Positions 51,863-60,631 of a stretch of 64,000 bases of DNA are shown piece by piece (the stretch's first letter is position 1; the number at the start of each line of letters is the position of its first letter). Below the pieces are notes generated by a model. It worked only from the letters and a program-made list of their open reading frames with translations. It was not told where the DNA came from and made no database searches. Location of the stretch: the NCBI RefSeq assembly GCF_013409595.1, contig NZ_JACCBD010000001.1, positions 2,170,001 to 2,234,000 on the forward strand, read 5' to 3'. This stretch comes from Leucobacter aridicollis (GTDB lineage Bacteria; Actinomycetota; Actinomycetes; Actinomycetales; Microbacteriaceae). Both the position numbers and the translations under genes were made by a program.

Positions 51863-52741
51863 ATGAGCATTGATTTTCCCGCCCTGCCGGATTCCGTTTC
51901 AGTCGACCGCGTCGAGGTCGCGCCCGACGTCGAGCTGCGCGTGCTCCGAGCTGGTGCGGGCTCGCCCGTCGTGTTCGTCCCCGGCTGGAACTTCTCGGCC
52001 GAGGTGTTCGTGCACCAGCTCACGGGCCTCGCCGACGCCCATGAGGTGATCGCCGTCGATCCGCGCGGCCACGGCGAATCGAGCAAGCCGCTCACGGGCA
52101 ACAGTTTTCCGCAGCGCGGCCGCGACCTCGCCGCCCTGCTCGCCGCGCTGGATCTCCGGAATGTCACGCTCGCGGGCTGGTCGTTCGGGGTGCTCGACGT
52201 GCTCTCCGCGCTCGAGGTCGACGGCGCGGACGACCGCGTCGCTCGGCTCATCCTCATCGACGAGCCGCCGCGAGTCCCGTTCGACCCAGCGAATGCCGCG
52301 GAGTGGGGCGAGGCCGCGCTCAGCCACGACGGACTTCCCGCCTACGTGAAGTTCCTCTCGACTGACCGCCAGGGCTTCCTCGAATACATCGCGGCGGACG
52401 CGCTCGGTGTCGCAGCGGAGGACGCAGCGGGCGAGCCCGCCGTCGCGAAGCTCGTCGCGGATGGCGCCCGCACCCCCGAGCACATCGCGATCATCACCGG
52501 GGTCGAGGGCCTCGCAACCGACCTGTCGGCGCCAGCGGTCGCCTTCGACGCTTCGGGCAGGCCGCTGCTCTTCCTCGCGCAGGAGGCCTGGGCCGACGAC
52601 GCGCGCCGCTGGGTCACCGCGAACCTCCCGCACGCGGAATTCGCGACGATTCCCGTGCACGCCGGGTTCCTCACCGAGCCGGAGCCGTTCAACGCGCGGG
52701 TTCGCGAGTTCCTCGCGAGCGAGCCGCGCGCCCGATCCTGA
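51863..52741 (+). CDS. alpha/beta hydrolase
   Basis: A 292-residue soluble hydrolase. The oxyanion region is VFVPGWNFSAEV, the nucleophile elbow is LAGWSFGVLD (Ser), the acid probably lies near the FDASGRPLLFLAQE strand, and the His is in PVHAGFLTEPEPF. VIAVDPRGHGESSKPL is the canonical beta-4 motif of esterase and haloperoxidase-like members. The substrate is unknown. I prefer the ATG at 51863, seven bases after TACGCT, over an in-frame GTG at 51830. It is convergent with the PHP gene, four bases apart. Confidence 0.85.
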   Translation: MSIDFPALPDSVSVDRVEVAPDVELRVLRAGAGSPVVFVPGWNFSAEVFVHQLTGLADAHEVIAVDPRGHGESSKPLTGNSFPQRGRDLAALLAALDLRNVTLAGWSFGVLDVLSALEVDGADDRVARLILIDEPPRVPFDPANAAEWGEAALSHDGLPAYVKFLSTDRQGFLEYIAADALGVAAEDAAGEPAVAKLVADGARTPEHIAIITGVEGLATDLSAPAVAFDASGRPLLFLAQEAWADDARRWVTANLPHAEFATIPVHAGFLTEPEPFNARVREFLASEPRARS

Positions 52742-52745
52742 TCGG

Positions 52746-53588
52746 CTAGTGCGGCGTCGCGACGCCCGCCCTGATGAGCACGACGGTCTCCGCTGGCGTC
52801 GTGCGCTCGCCGAGGCGGTTCGGCTTGCCGGCGCCGTGGTAGTCGCTCGCGCCCGTGACGGTCAGGCCGAGTTCGTCGGCGGCCTCCCGCAGCGGCGGTA
52901 ACCAGTCCTCGCGGTTCTCCGGGTGATCGAGTTCGATCCCGCCGAGTCCCGCGCGCTCGAACGCGCGCACCGCGTCCACGGGCGTCGGCGTGCGCTGCCG
53001 CTCGGCGACCGGGTGCGCGAGCACCGGGAAGCCGCCCGACGAACGCACGAGCGTGATCGCGTCAATCGTGTCGAGCGCGTACGTCGGCACGTAGTACTTC
53101 GAGCGCGGGTGGAGCACGTCCGCGAACGCCGCGCTCCGGTCGACGAAGTAGCCCGCCGCGACGAGCGCGTCGGCGATGTGCGGGCGCCCGACGGTCGTCG
53201 CCTCGAACTCGCCGACGACGTCGTCCCAGGTGAGCCTGTAATCCGCGGCGATGAGCTCGACCATCTCGCGGGCGCGGCCGAATCGGGCTTCGCGCACGCG
53301 CGCGAGCGCGGCGAAGAGCTCCCCCGCCGCCGGGTCGATGCCGTAGCCGAGGAGGTGGCGCGACTTCCACTCGTACTTCGTGGTGATCTCGATGCCCGGC
53401 ACGAAGTCGATGCCGGCGTCGGACGCCGCAGCGCGAGCCTCGTCCCAGCCATCGATCGTGTCGTGGTCAGTGAGCGAGAACCCAGCGAGTCCGAGCGCGG
53501 CGGCCTCGGCGGCGATCTCCGCGGGCCTCGTCGTGCCGTCGGAGATCAGGGAGTGCGTGTGCAGGTCGTAGCCCGCGCTACCAGTCAT
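52746..53588 (-). CDS. PHP domain metal-dependent phosphoesterase
   Basis: A 280-residue PHP protein of the RNase AM/YciV type (3',5'-nucleoside bisphosphate phosphatase or 5'-3' exonuclease). Metal ligands: YDLHTHSLISDGT, LTDHDTIDGW, PGIEITTKY, RPHIADALV, PVLAHPVAER and TGASDYHGAGK, which together give the full trinuclear set. The ATG at 53588 lies six bases after TAGACT, with GAGGGG directly before it. Convergent with the alpha/beta hydrolase. No extra domain. Confidence 0.85.
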   Translation of the reverse strand: MTGSAGYDLHTHSLISDGTTRPAEIAAEAAALGLAGFSLTDHDTIDGWDEARAAASDAGIDFVPGIEITTKYEWKSRHLLGYGIDPAAGELFAALARVREARFGRAREMVELIAADYRLTWDDVVGEFEATTVGRPHIADALVAAGYFVDRSAAFADVLHPRSKYYVPTYALDTIDAITLVRSSGGFPVLAHPVAERQRTPTPVDAVRAFERAGLGGIELDHPENREDWLPPLREAADELGLTVTGASDYHGAGKPNRLGERTTPAETVVLIRAGVATPH

Positions 53589-53594
53589 CCCCTC

Positions 53595-53600
53595 AGTCTA
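53595..53600 (-). promoter_or_regulatory. putative -10 element of the PHP gene
   Basis: TAGACT on the minus strand, six bases before the ATG at 53588. Confidence 0.45.
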
Positions 53601-53649
53601 CGAGTCCGGGCCGGGGTCGGCGAACGGGCGTCGGCACGGGCGGGCGCGG

Positions 53650-53779
53650 GCGGGTAGCCGACCCGGGGACGGGCGGCGGCGGGCGCGGTGCCGACCCGGG
53701 GCGAGCGGCCCTGTGCGGGTAGCCGACCCGGGGCGGGCGGCGATGGGCTCGGTGCTGACCCGGCGCGGGCGCACTCGCT
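53650..53779. repeat. 65-bp imperfect tandem duplication
   Basis: Units starting at 53650 and 53715, both opening GCGGGTAGCCGACCCGGGG and each containing GGTGCYGACCCGG; in the 213-bp gap between the SDR and PHP genes. Confidence 0.7.
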
Positions 53780-53787
53780 CCCGCGCC
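53762..53787 (-). terminator. possible terminator of the SDR gene
   Basis: 8-bp GC stem (53762-53769 with 53780-53787), 15 bases past the SDR stop, overlapping the end of the tandem repeat. Confidence 0.4.
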
Positions 53788-53801
53788 GGATCGGGTTCCG
53801 G

Positions 53802-54554
53802 CTACGGCGCCGTGTATCCGCCGTCGACGAGGTGGTAGCTGCCCGTCACGAAGGAGGCCGCGTCGCTCGCGAGGAACGCGACCATGTGCGCGATCTCCTC
53901 CGCGCGTCCGAGCCTGCCCATCTGATGCTTCGCGATGAGCGCCGCGCGGGCGTCAGCGTCAGCGTTCTTCAGCAGCGGGGTATCGACATAGCCCGGCCCG
54001 ACCGAGTTCACGCGGACGCCGAGCGCCGCGTTCTCGAGCGCTGCGGTCTTCGTGAGCCCAACGACGGCGTGCTTGCTCGCGACATAGGCCGGCGATCCCG
54101 CGCTGCCGACGCTGCCGAGGATCGAGGCGATGTTCACGACCGCCCCGCCGCCGTTCTTGGCCATGTGCGCGACCTGCGCGCGCGTGCCGCGGAACACCGC
54201 GGACAGGTTGATGTCGATCACGCGCTGCCAGTCCGCGTCGCTGTAGGTCGCCGTCGGGCCCACCGCACCACCGATGCCCGCATTGTTCACGCCGATCTTC
54301 AACGGCGCGAGCGCCTCTGCCGCGCGCACCGTTTCGTCGATGACGTCGACGGCGCCAGCATCGCCGACGACCGCGACGGCCTCGCCGCCCGCACCCGTGA
54401 TCTCGGCGACGACGGCCTCAGCGGCGGTCGCGTCGAGATCCTGCACGACGACCTTCGCGCCGTTCTCGGCGAGCAGCAGCGCGACGGCGCGGCCGATCCC
54501 TGATCCTGCTCCGGTAACAATCGCCGAGCGATCGGCGACTTCGTACTGTGCCAT
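53802..54554 (-). CDS. short-chain dehydrogenase/reductase
   Basis: A 250-residue classical SDR. The dinucleotide-binding motif is VTGAGSGIGRAVA, and VVVQDLD (Asp after beta-2) favours NAD over NADP. NNAGIGG follows, then the catalytic Ser in NIASILGSVGSAGS and Tyr/Lys in AYVASKHA. GPGYVDTPLL and FVTGSYHLVDGGYTAP complete the fold. Most like 3-oxoacyl reductase or glucose dehydrogenase-type members; substrate unknown. I chose the ATG at 54554 with AAAGGA upstream. It is divergent from the aminopeptidase gene. Confidence 0.88.
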   Translation of the reverse strand: MAQYEVADRSAIVTGAGSGIGRAVALLLAENGAKVVVQDLDATAAEAVVAEITGAGGEAVAVVGDAGAVDVIDETVRAAEALAPLKIGVNNAGIGGAVGPTATYSDADWQRVIDINLSAVFRGTRAQVAHMAKNGGGAVVNIASILGSVGSAGSPAYVASKHAVVGLTKTAALENAALGVRVNSVGPGYVDTPLLKNADADARAALIAKHQMGRLGRAEEIAHMVAFLASDAASFVTGSYHLVDGGYTAP

Positions 54555-54667
54555 GTGTGTGGTCCTTTCCACGCGGGAACTGCCCGGCCGGATGCCAGGG
54601 CCCTCGTCCCAACCGTACGCCCCGAATCGATGCGCACGCACCCAGCTGGAAGTGGGAGGATGGGAGG

Positions 54668-56041
54668 ATGACCGAGAATACGACCGCCACGCACGAGGCG
54701 GAGATCGACAACAGCAACCGGAGCACGACGCCCCAGTCGGAAACGTTCCTCAACTACATCTCGTCGAGCTGGGCCGACCGCGTCGACGAGCTCCCCGCAG
54801 AGCTGCCCGTCGCACAGTTCGCGGCGCAGCGTCGTCAGGCCCTCGCCGCCCAGTTCCCCGGCAAGCGCCTCGTGATCGCCGCCGGCGCACTCAAGCAGCG
54901 CTCGAACGACACGTTCTACCCCTACCGCCCGCACAGCGCGTTCGCGCACCTCACCGGCTGGGGGTCGGAGTCCGAGCCGGGCGCGATCCTCGTGATCGAC
55001 GCGTCGGGCGACACCACCCTCTACTTCCAGGAGCGCGCGGGCCGCGACTCCGACGAGTTCTTCGCGAACCCCGAGATCGGCGAGTTCTGGATCGGGCCGC
55101 GCCCGTCGCTCGCGCAGGTCGCATCGCTGCTCGGCATCCAGACCGCGCACCTCGCCGAGTTCTCGGCCGCCGAGGGCGACGTCACGCTTGACGACGCTGA
55201 GCTCGGCCGCGCGACGAGCGAGCTGCGCCTCGTCAAGGACTCCTACGAGCTCACCGAAATGCAGGCCGCCGTCGACTCGACGCAGCGCGGATTCAACGAG
55301 GTGCTCGCGGCACTCGGAGACGCCAGCGCGCACCCGCGCGGCGAACGCGTCATCGAGGGCGTGTTCAACCAGCGCGCGCGCCTCGACGGCAATGAGGTCG
55401 GCTACGAGACCATCGCCGCGGCCGGCGCGCACGCGTGCACGCTGCACTGGATCCGCAACGACGGCGCCGTCCGCGACGGGGACCTGCTCCTCCTCGACGC
55501 GGGCGTCGAACTCGACAGCCTGTACACGGCAGACATCACGCGCACGATCCCGATCTCGGGCACCTTCACCGAGCCGCAGCGCCGCGTCTACGAGGCAGTC
55601 CTGGAGGCTGCCGACGCCGCCCGCGCAATCGTGAAGCCTGGCATTCGCTTCGGCGACGTCCACGACGCTGCGATGGCAGTGATCGAGCGCGTCACCCGCG
55701 AGTGGGGCCTCCTGCCCGAGGCCGACGGCACGCCCTACCACCGCCGCTACATGGTGCACGGCACGAGCCACCACCTCGGCCTCGACGTGCACGACTGCGC
55801 GCAGGCGCGCCGCGACATGTACCTCGACGGCGTGCTCGAGCCCGGCATGGTCTTCACGATCGAGCCCGGCCTGTACTTCCAGCCCGACGATCTCACGGTG
55901 CCCGAGGAGTTCCGCGGGATCGGCATCCGTATCGAGGACGACATCGTCGTCACCGAGGACGGCTGCGTGAACCTGTCGGCGAACATCCCCCGCACGGCGG
56001 ACGACGTCGAGGCATGGGTGCAGGGCGCGCGCACCGCGTAG
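54668..56041 (+). CDS. Xaa-Pro aminopeptidase (aminopeptidase P family)
   Basis: A 457-residue M24B metallopeptidase that removes N-terminal residues before proline. The N-terminal creatinase-like domain has SNDTFYPYRPHSAFAHLTGW. The pita-bread domain carries the five metal ligands: LLDAGVEL, TADITRTIP, HGTSHHLGLDVHD, TIEPGLYF and GIRIEDDIVV. The ATG at 54668 is preceded by GGGAGG. It is closed by the hairpin at 56058-56102. Cytoplasmic; no signal peptide. Confidence 0.92.
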   Translation: MTENTTATHEAEIDNSNRSTTPQSETFLNYISSSWADRVDELPAELPVAQFAAQRRQALAAQFPGKRLVIAAGALKQRSNDTFYPYRPHSAFAHLTGWGSESEPGAILVIDASGDTTLYFQERAGRDSDEFFANPEIGEFWIGPRPSLAQVASLLGIQTAHLAEFSAAEGDVTLDDAELGRATSELRLVKDSYELTEMQAAVDSTQRGFNEVLAALGDASAHPRGERVIEGVFNQRARLDGNEVGYETIAAAGAHACTLHWIRNDGAVRDGDLLLLDAGVELDSLYTADITRTIPISGTFTEPQRRVYEAVLEAADAARAIVKPGIRFGDVHDAAMAVIERVTREWGLLPEADGTPYHRRYMVHGTSHHLGLDVHDCAQARRDMYLDGVLEPGMVFTIEPGLYFQPDDLTVPEEFRGIGIRIEDDIVVTEDGCVNLSANIPRTADDVEAWVQGARTA

Positions 56042-56057
56042 CGGTATCCCGAGCGTA

Positions 56058-56102
56058 GCGAGCGGGCCCCCGGATCCTCAACGGATTCGGGGGCCCGCTC
56101 GC
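56058..56102 (+). terminator. terminator of the aminopeptidase gene
   Basis: Perfect 15-bp stem (56058-56072 with 56088-56102), extended inward by five more pairs. Confidence 0.85.
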
Positions 56103-56214
56103 GTTGTAGCGCGGTGTTCGCGTCTCCGCAAGGGGGTGGCCTGGCCCGGCACCCGTGCGTAGCGTGAGAGCACGTCGTGGATACACGTCGTCGGACTCAC
56201 GAAGGGAAGCCATC

Positions 56215-56829
56215 ATGACCGAAAAGATTCACGTTCTCATCCTCAACGGCACGCTCAAAGCGGGCAGCGAGACCTCCAGCACCGAGGCGCTCGCGCAGGA
56301 GCTCAGCAAGGAGTTCCCGAGCGAGACGAGCACCGTCGAGACGGTCCGCCTCGTCGACCTGTCGATCCTTCCCGGCATTTCCGACGATCTCGGAGACGGC
56401 GACGCCTGGCCGGCGCTTCGGCAGCGCATCCTCGAGGCGGACGTCGTCGTGTTCGCAACGCCAACGTGGCTCGGCCAGATGACGAGCGTCATGCGCCGGG
56501 CGCTCGAGCGGTTGAACGCCGACATTTCGACGCTCGACGAGCACGGTCGGCCGCTCTTCGCCGGCAAGGTTGCCGCTGCGCTCGTCGTTGGCAACGAGGA
56601 CGGCGCACACCGTATCGTGGCGGATCTGCTGCAGGCCGCGAACGACCTGGCGTTCACGGTGCCAGCAAACGCGTGCACGTACTGGAACGGACGCGCGATG
56701 GAGCAGGTGAACTTCGTCGACCTCACGGAGACGCCGGAGCCCGTCGCCGCAGCGAATCGGGGGCTTGCCGCGAACGCGCTCCACCTGGCGCGGCTGCTGC
56801 GGGCGCACCCCTACCCGGCTTCGGAGTAG
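56215..56829 (+). CDS. flavodoxin-fold NAD(P)H-dependent FMN reductase-like protein
   Basis: A 204-residue flavoprotein. The FMN phosphate loop is VLILNGTLKAGSETSS, ATPTWLGQMTSVMRRALERL is the isoalloxazine-contact region, and VVGNEDGAHRIVADLLQAAN is the third conserved strand-loop. This is the NADPH-dependent FMN reductase family; the substrate may be a quinone, azo compound or free flavin, not distinguishable here. The ATG at 56215 has GAAGGGAAG upstream. It is monocistronic. Confidence 0.82.
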   Translation: MTEKIHVLILNGTLKAGSETSSTEALAQELSKEFPSETSTVETVRLVDLSILPGISDDLGDGDAWPALRQRILEADVVVFATPTWLGQMTSVMRRALERLNADISTLDEHGRPLFAGKVAAALVVGNEDGAHRIVADLLQAANDLAFTVPANACTYWNGRAMEQVNFVDLTETPEPVAAANRGLAANALHLARLLRAHPYPASE

Positions 56830-56838
56830 CGCGCGGGC

Positions 56839-56902
56839 CTACTCGCGGCCGCGGCTAGTCGCGGCCGGGGCTAGTCGCGGCCGCGGCTACTCGTCGCCGA
56901 TC
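56839..56902. repeat. 16-bp tandem repeat, 3.5 copies
   Basis: Units CTASTCGCGGCCGSGG at 56839, 56855 and 56871, then a diverged fourth; between the reductase stop and the stress-protein stop. Confidence 0.85.
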
Positions 56903-56919
56903 ACCCGGCACCGCTGCGA

Positions 56920-57408
56920 TTACTCGCCGCCGAGCACCCGGCGCGCCTCATGGAGCAACTCGGGCTCGGTGACGAGGTCGTAGCGGGTGGCGACCATCTG
57001 CATCACCGAGGAGAAGTCTCTGCGGTTGCGGTTCATGGCGTACGACAGCAGGCCAAACAGCATGCCGAAGCCCGCGCCGATGACGATCGCCGAGAGGAAC
57101 ACTCCCCCGATGCCAGCGTTGTCCGGCTGGAAGATGAAGAGCAGCAGGCCGAGGAACAGGCCGAGGTAGGCACCCGAGAGCGCCCCCATCCAGGCGACCT
57201 TGCCGTAGCTCAGGCGGCCGGTGACGCGCTCGACGCTGCGCAGGTCGTTGCCGAGGATCGACACGCGCTGCACGGGGAAGCCGCTGCGCGCGAGCACGTC
57301 AACGGCGTGCTTCGCGTCCTCGTAGCGGTCGTACGTCGAGACGATCTCGCCCTTCGGGATCTCGGGCTGGATCGGCGCGCGCGAATTGGGGAAACCGGGG
57401 GTGCTCAT
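56920..57408 (-). CDS. general stress protein-like membrane protein (YflT/DUF1269-like)
   Basis: A 162-residue protein. The soluble N-terminal half has IVSTYDRYEDAKHAVDVLAR and RVSILGNDLRSVERVTGRL, typical of general stress protein 17M-like domains. The middle has two membrane helices (GALSGAYLGLFLGLLLFIF and VFLSAIVIGAGFGMLFGLL). The short tail ends LLHEARRVLGGE. Function unknown; often next to MgtE-type proteins in actinobacteria, as here (divergent). The ATG at 57408 starts MSTPGFPNSR. Confidence 0.8.
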   Translation of the reverse strand: MSTPGFPNSRAPIQPEIPKGEIVSTYDRYEDAKHAVDVLARSGFPVQRVSILGNDLRSVERVTGRLSYGKVAWMGALSGAYLGLFLGLLLFIFQPDNAGIGGVFLSAIVIGAGFGMLFGLLSYAMNRNRRDFSSVMQMVATRYDLVTEPELLHEARRVLGGE

Positions 57409-57524
57409 AGGTCGATTCTGACACAGCAACTGCAAAGATGCGTGGGTTCTTCGAGCCGCACCCCACCGGCGTGCCTCACTGGCGTGTCGCGCGATTCGTC
57501 CAGGTGAAACCCGCCGCCGACCGG

Positions 57525-57530
57525 TACCGT
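57525..57530 (+). promoter_or_regulatory. putative -10 element, leaderless start
   Basis: TACCGT followed by six bases and the GTG at 57537. Confidence 0.5.
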
Positions 57531-57536
57531 AGTGGT

Positions 57537-58796
57537 GTGAGTAGTTCGCGGGTGTTTGTCGGCCGCCTTGCCGGTCGGGGCGTGTTCGATCCCGTCGGTG
57601 ATCAGATCGGCAAGGTTCGCGATGTCCTCGTCGTGTATCGCGCCCAGGCTGCGCCGCGCGTCGTCGGCCTGATCGTTGAGATCCCGGGCAAGCGCCGGGT
57701 GTTCGTGCCGATCAGTCGCGTGACGTCGATCGCGTCCGGCCAGGTCATCACGACCGGACTCATCAACATCCGCCGGTTCGAGCAGCGGCGCGGCGAGACA
57801 CGCATGATCGCCGAGATGATCGGCATGCGCGTTGACCTCGCGGCGTCCGAGGGCGGCGCACCCGTGCGGGCGACCGTCGAGGACGCGGCAATCGAGCGCA
57901 CCCGTGCCGGCGAGTGGATCGTCTCCGAGCTGTTCGTGCGGCTGCCCAAGACCGGCGGCGGGTTCGGCCGCGGCCCTGCCCGCACCGTGCACTGGTCGCA
58001 GGTCGAGCGCCCGAGCGAGGACACGGGCCCGCAGTCCGCTGAGCTCCTCGTGCAGACCCTCGTCGACCTCAAGCCGGCCGACCTCGCGACCACGCTGCTC
58101 GAGCTTCCGAAGGCGCGCATGGTGCCCGTACTCGACGAGCTCGCCGACGACCGCGTCGCCGACGCGCTCGAGGAGATGAGCGAGACGGACCAGATCGAGA
58201 TCCTCGCGCTCATTCCCGCCGCGCGCACCGCCGACGTGCTCGACCGCATGGAGCCCGACGACGCGGCTGACCTCATCTCCGCCCTCCCAGCCGCGCAGGG
58301 CGCCGAGCTTCTCGACCTCATGGAGCCGGAGGAGGCGGAGGATGTCAGGCGACTCCTCGAGTACGAGTTCGATACCGCCGGAGGCCTCATGAGCCCCACG
58401 CCGATCGTGCTCGCCGCGGAGGCGAGCGTTGCCGAGGGCCTCGCGATGATCCGCCGCGCCGAGATCCCGCCGGCGATGGCTTCCGCCGTGTACGTGACCC
58501 ACCCGCCCTACGAGACGCCGAGCGGCGAGTACCTCGGCATGGTGCACTTCCAGCGCATGCTCCGCTTCCCGCCGCACGAGCGGCTGAGCGCGCTGCTCGA
58601 CGCCGAGATCGAGGCGGTGCCGGTCACGGCGAGCGCGGCGGAAGTCTCCCGCCGCCTTGCGAGCTACGACCTCGTCGCGCTCCCGGTCGTCGACGATCAG
58701 GATCGCCTGGTCGGCGTCGTCACCGTCGACGACGTGCTCGATCACCTCCTGCCGGATGACTGGCGCCACGCGGACTCCGAGGAGGGGCGCGCATGA
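57537..58796 (+). CDS. MgtE intracellular-domain / CBS-pair protein
   Basis: A 419-residue soluble protein. An N-terminal PRC-barrel-like region (VFVGRLAGRGVFDPVGDQIG) is followed by a second barrel, then an MgtE N-domain helical repeat (LLVQTLVDLKPADLATTLLE with DVLDRMEPDDAADLIS) and two CBS domains (SPTPIVLAAEASVAEGL; VPVTASAAEVSRRL with LVGVVTVDDVLDHLLP). The MgtE membrane pore is absent, so it is a sensor or regulator rather than a magnesium channel. The GTG at 57537 fits a leaderless start; the upstream frame reads into the divergent promoter. It overlaps the DUF1003 gene by 4 bp, suggesting a joint product. Confidence 0.85.
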   Translation: MSSSRVFVGRLAGRGVFDPVGDQIGKVRDVLVVYRAQAAPRVVGLIVEIPGKRRVFVPISRVTSIASGQVITTGLINIRRFEQRRGETRMIAEMIGMRVDLAASEGGAPVRATVEDAAIERTRAGEWIVSELFVRLPKTGGGFGRGPARTVHWSQVERPSEDTGPQSAELLVQTLVDLKPADLATTLLELPKARMVPVLDELADDRVADALEEMSETDQIEILALIPAARTADVLDRMEPDDAADLISALPAAQGAELLDLMEPEEAEDVRRLLEYEFDTAGGLMSPTPIVLAAEASVAEGLAMIRRAEIPPAMASAVYVTHPPYETPSGEYLGMVHFQRMLRFPPHERLSALLDAEIEAVPVTASAAEVSRRLASYDLVALPVVDDQDRLVGVVTVDDVLDHLLPDDWRHADSEEGRA

Positions 58797-59395
58797 GGCC
58801 CTTCAAGCGCCGCTCGGACCTCGCGGCTCCCCGCACCGGACGAGCCGCCCGCGGGCCCGCCGGCACGCGCATCGACGGCAACGAGCGCTTCGGCAGGTGG
58901 ACCGAGGGGATCGCCCGAGGCATGGGCACGCCGTGGTTTCTGCTCGCGCTCACGCTCTTTTGTGTGCTCTGGCTCACCTGGAACACGTTCGGTCCGGAGC
59001 ACCTCCGGTTCGATTCGCCCTCGCTCGGCTTCACCGCGCTCACGCTCATCCTGTCGCTGCAGGCGTCGTACGCGGCTCCGATGATCCTCCTCGCGCAGAA
59101 CCGGCAGGACGACCGCGACCGGGTGCAGATCGAGCAGGATCGCAAGCAGGCCGAGCGCAACCTCGCCGACACCGAGTTCCTCGCACGCGAGGTGGTCGCG
59201 CTCCGCCTCTCGATCAAGGACCTCCCCGACCGGGAATTCCTCAGGCAGGAGCTCCGCTCGCTGCTCGCCGAGCTGGAGCAGCAGGAGCCCGAGAACGAGC
59301 CCGATGCCCCGGCCGCGCCCGAGAACCTTCCGCCGCGCGCGGACCTTTCAACGCCCGAACCCCACGACGAGGAGAACGAGTCACGCAGTGAGTGA
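58793..59395 (+). CDS. DUF1003 family membrane protein
   Basis: A 200-residue protein: basic N-terminus, then membrane segments GTPWFLLALTLFCVLWLTWN and LGFTALTLILSLQASYAAP joined by NTFGPEHLRFDSP, the DUF1003 core with PMILLAQNRQDDRDR. A charged coiled-coil tail and a Glu/Pro-rich C-terminus follow. Function unknown; the association with MgtE-N/CBS proteins is widespread. The start overlaps the previous stop (ATGA) and the end overlaps mrp by 8 bp, so the three genes form one operon. Confidence 0.88.
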   Translation: MRPFKRRSDLAAPRTGRAARGPAGTRIDGNERFGRWTEGIARGMGTPWFLLALTLFCVLWLTWNTFGPEHLRFDSPSLGFTALTLILSLQASYAAPMILLAQNRQDDRDRVQIEQDRKQAERNLADTEFLAREVVALRLSIKDLPDREFLRQELRSLLAELEQQEPENEPDAPAAPENLPPRADLSTPEPHDEENESRSE

Positions 59396-60557
59396 GCACA
59401 ACCGCACCGAGGTCGAACAGCGCCTCTGGGAATCGCTCTCCCGCGTCAACGATCCCGAGATTCATCGCCCGATCACCGAGCTCGGCATGGTCGGCGACCT
59501 CCGCGTCGACGATGCGGGCACAGCCGACGTGCCGCTCAAGCTCACGATCGCCGGCTGCCCCGCCGCACAGCGGATCGAGCGAGACGTCCGCGAGGCGACG
59601 CTCGGAACCTCCGGGATCACCGACGCACGCGTCGACGTCAGCGTCATGAACCCCGCTGAGCGGCAGGCCTTCGTGGAGACCGTCCGCGGGCCGGCGCGGC
59701 CCGTACAGTTCGGGCCTGACTCCCTCACCCGCGTCATCGCCGTCACGAGCGGCAAGGGGGGCGTCGGCAAGTCGTCGCTCACCGCCTCGCTCGCGGTCGC
59801 CCTCGCACAGCAGGGACTCTCGGTCGGGCTCATCGACGCCGACGTCTTCGGCTTCTCGATCCCGGGCATCCTCGGGCTCAGCCGCGACGGCGTCACCGAG
59901 CAGCCGACCCGCGTCGGCGAGATGATCCTCCCCCCGGAGGCGCACGGCGTGAAAGTGATCTCCATCGGCATGTTCCTCGGCGACGCCGACCCGCGCTCGA
60001 CCGCGGTGTCGTGGCGCGGCCCCATGCTGCACCGCACGATCGAACAGTTCCTGCGCGACGTCTGGTTCGGTGACCTCGACGTGCTGCTACTCGACCTCCC
60101 GCCGGGCACGGGCGACGTCGCGATCAGCGTCGGCCAGCTGCTGCCGCAGGCCGAGGTACTCGTCGTCACGACCCCGCAGGAGGCCGCGGCCGACGTCGCC
60201 GTGCGCAGCGCGCTCGTGGCCAGGCAGACGGGACAGCGCGTCATCGGCGTGATTGAGAACATGGCCGGTCTCGCGCAGCCCGACGGCACCGTTCTTGAAC
60301 TGTTCGGCACCGGTGGCGGCGCGGCCGTCGTCGACCGCCTGAACACGTCCGAGAGCGCCGAGGGCCAGCAGCCCGTCCGGTTACTCGGGAGCGTGCCGCT
60401 CAGCCCGGACTTCCGCGAGGGCGGCGACACGGGCTCCCCCGCGGTGCTCTCGCGGCCGGCGGATCCCGCGGCTGCCGCAGTGATCCGCATCGCCGAGCAG
60501 CTCGCGTCGCAGGGCCGAGGGCTCGCGGGGCGATCGCTGAGCGTGACGCCGCGCTAG
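59388..60557 (+). CDS. mrp: Mrp/NBP35-family iron-sulfur carrier ATPase
   Basis: A 389-residue P-loop ATPase that binds and transfers iron-sulfur clusters in relatives. The N-terminal MIP18/PaaD-like domain (SRVNDPEIHRPITELGMV) precedes the deviant Walker A AVTSGKGGVGKSSLTASLA. GLIDADVFGFSIPGILG, LLLDLPPGTGD and GVIENMAGL follow. The usual CxxC that holds the cluster in many Mrp proteins is not present at AQPDGTVLELFG; this is also so in other actinobacterial members as I recall. The GTG at 59388 overlaps the DUF1003 stop by 8 bp. Convergent with tatB. Confidence 0.88.
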   Translation: MSEHNRTEVEQRLWESLSRVNDPEIHRPITELGMVGDLRVDDAGTADVPLKLTIAGCPAAQRIERDVREATLGTSGITDARVDVSVMNPAERQAFVETVRGPARPVQFGPDSLTRVIAVTSGKGGVGKSSLTASLAVALAQQGLSVGLIDADVFGFSIPGILGLSRDGVTEQPTRVGEMILPPEAHGVKVISIGMFLGDADPRSTAVSWRGPMLHRTIEQFLRDVWFGDLDVLLLDLPPGTGDVAISVGQLLPQAEVLVVTTPQEAAADVAVRSALVARQTGQRVIGVIENMAGLAQPDGTVLELFGTGGGAAVVDRLNTSESAEGQQPVRLLGSVPLSPDFREGGDTGSPAVLSRPADPAAAAVIRIAEQLASQGRGLAGRSLSVTPR

Positions 60558-60591
60558 CTCGCGGTCCGTGGCGTCGCGGGCGGCTGCTGTC

Positions 60592-60621
60592 GCCGGTGCC
60601 GGTGCCGGTGCCGGTGCCGGT
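60592..60621. repeat. GCCGGT hexanucleotide microsatellite, five units
   Basis: Five perfect units in the 74-bp gap between convergent mrp and tatB. Confidence 0.9.
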
Positions 60622-60631
60622 GAAGTTTCGC

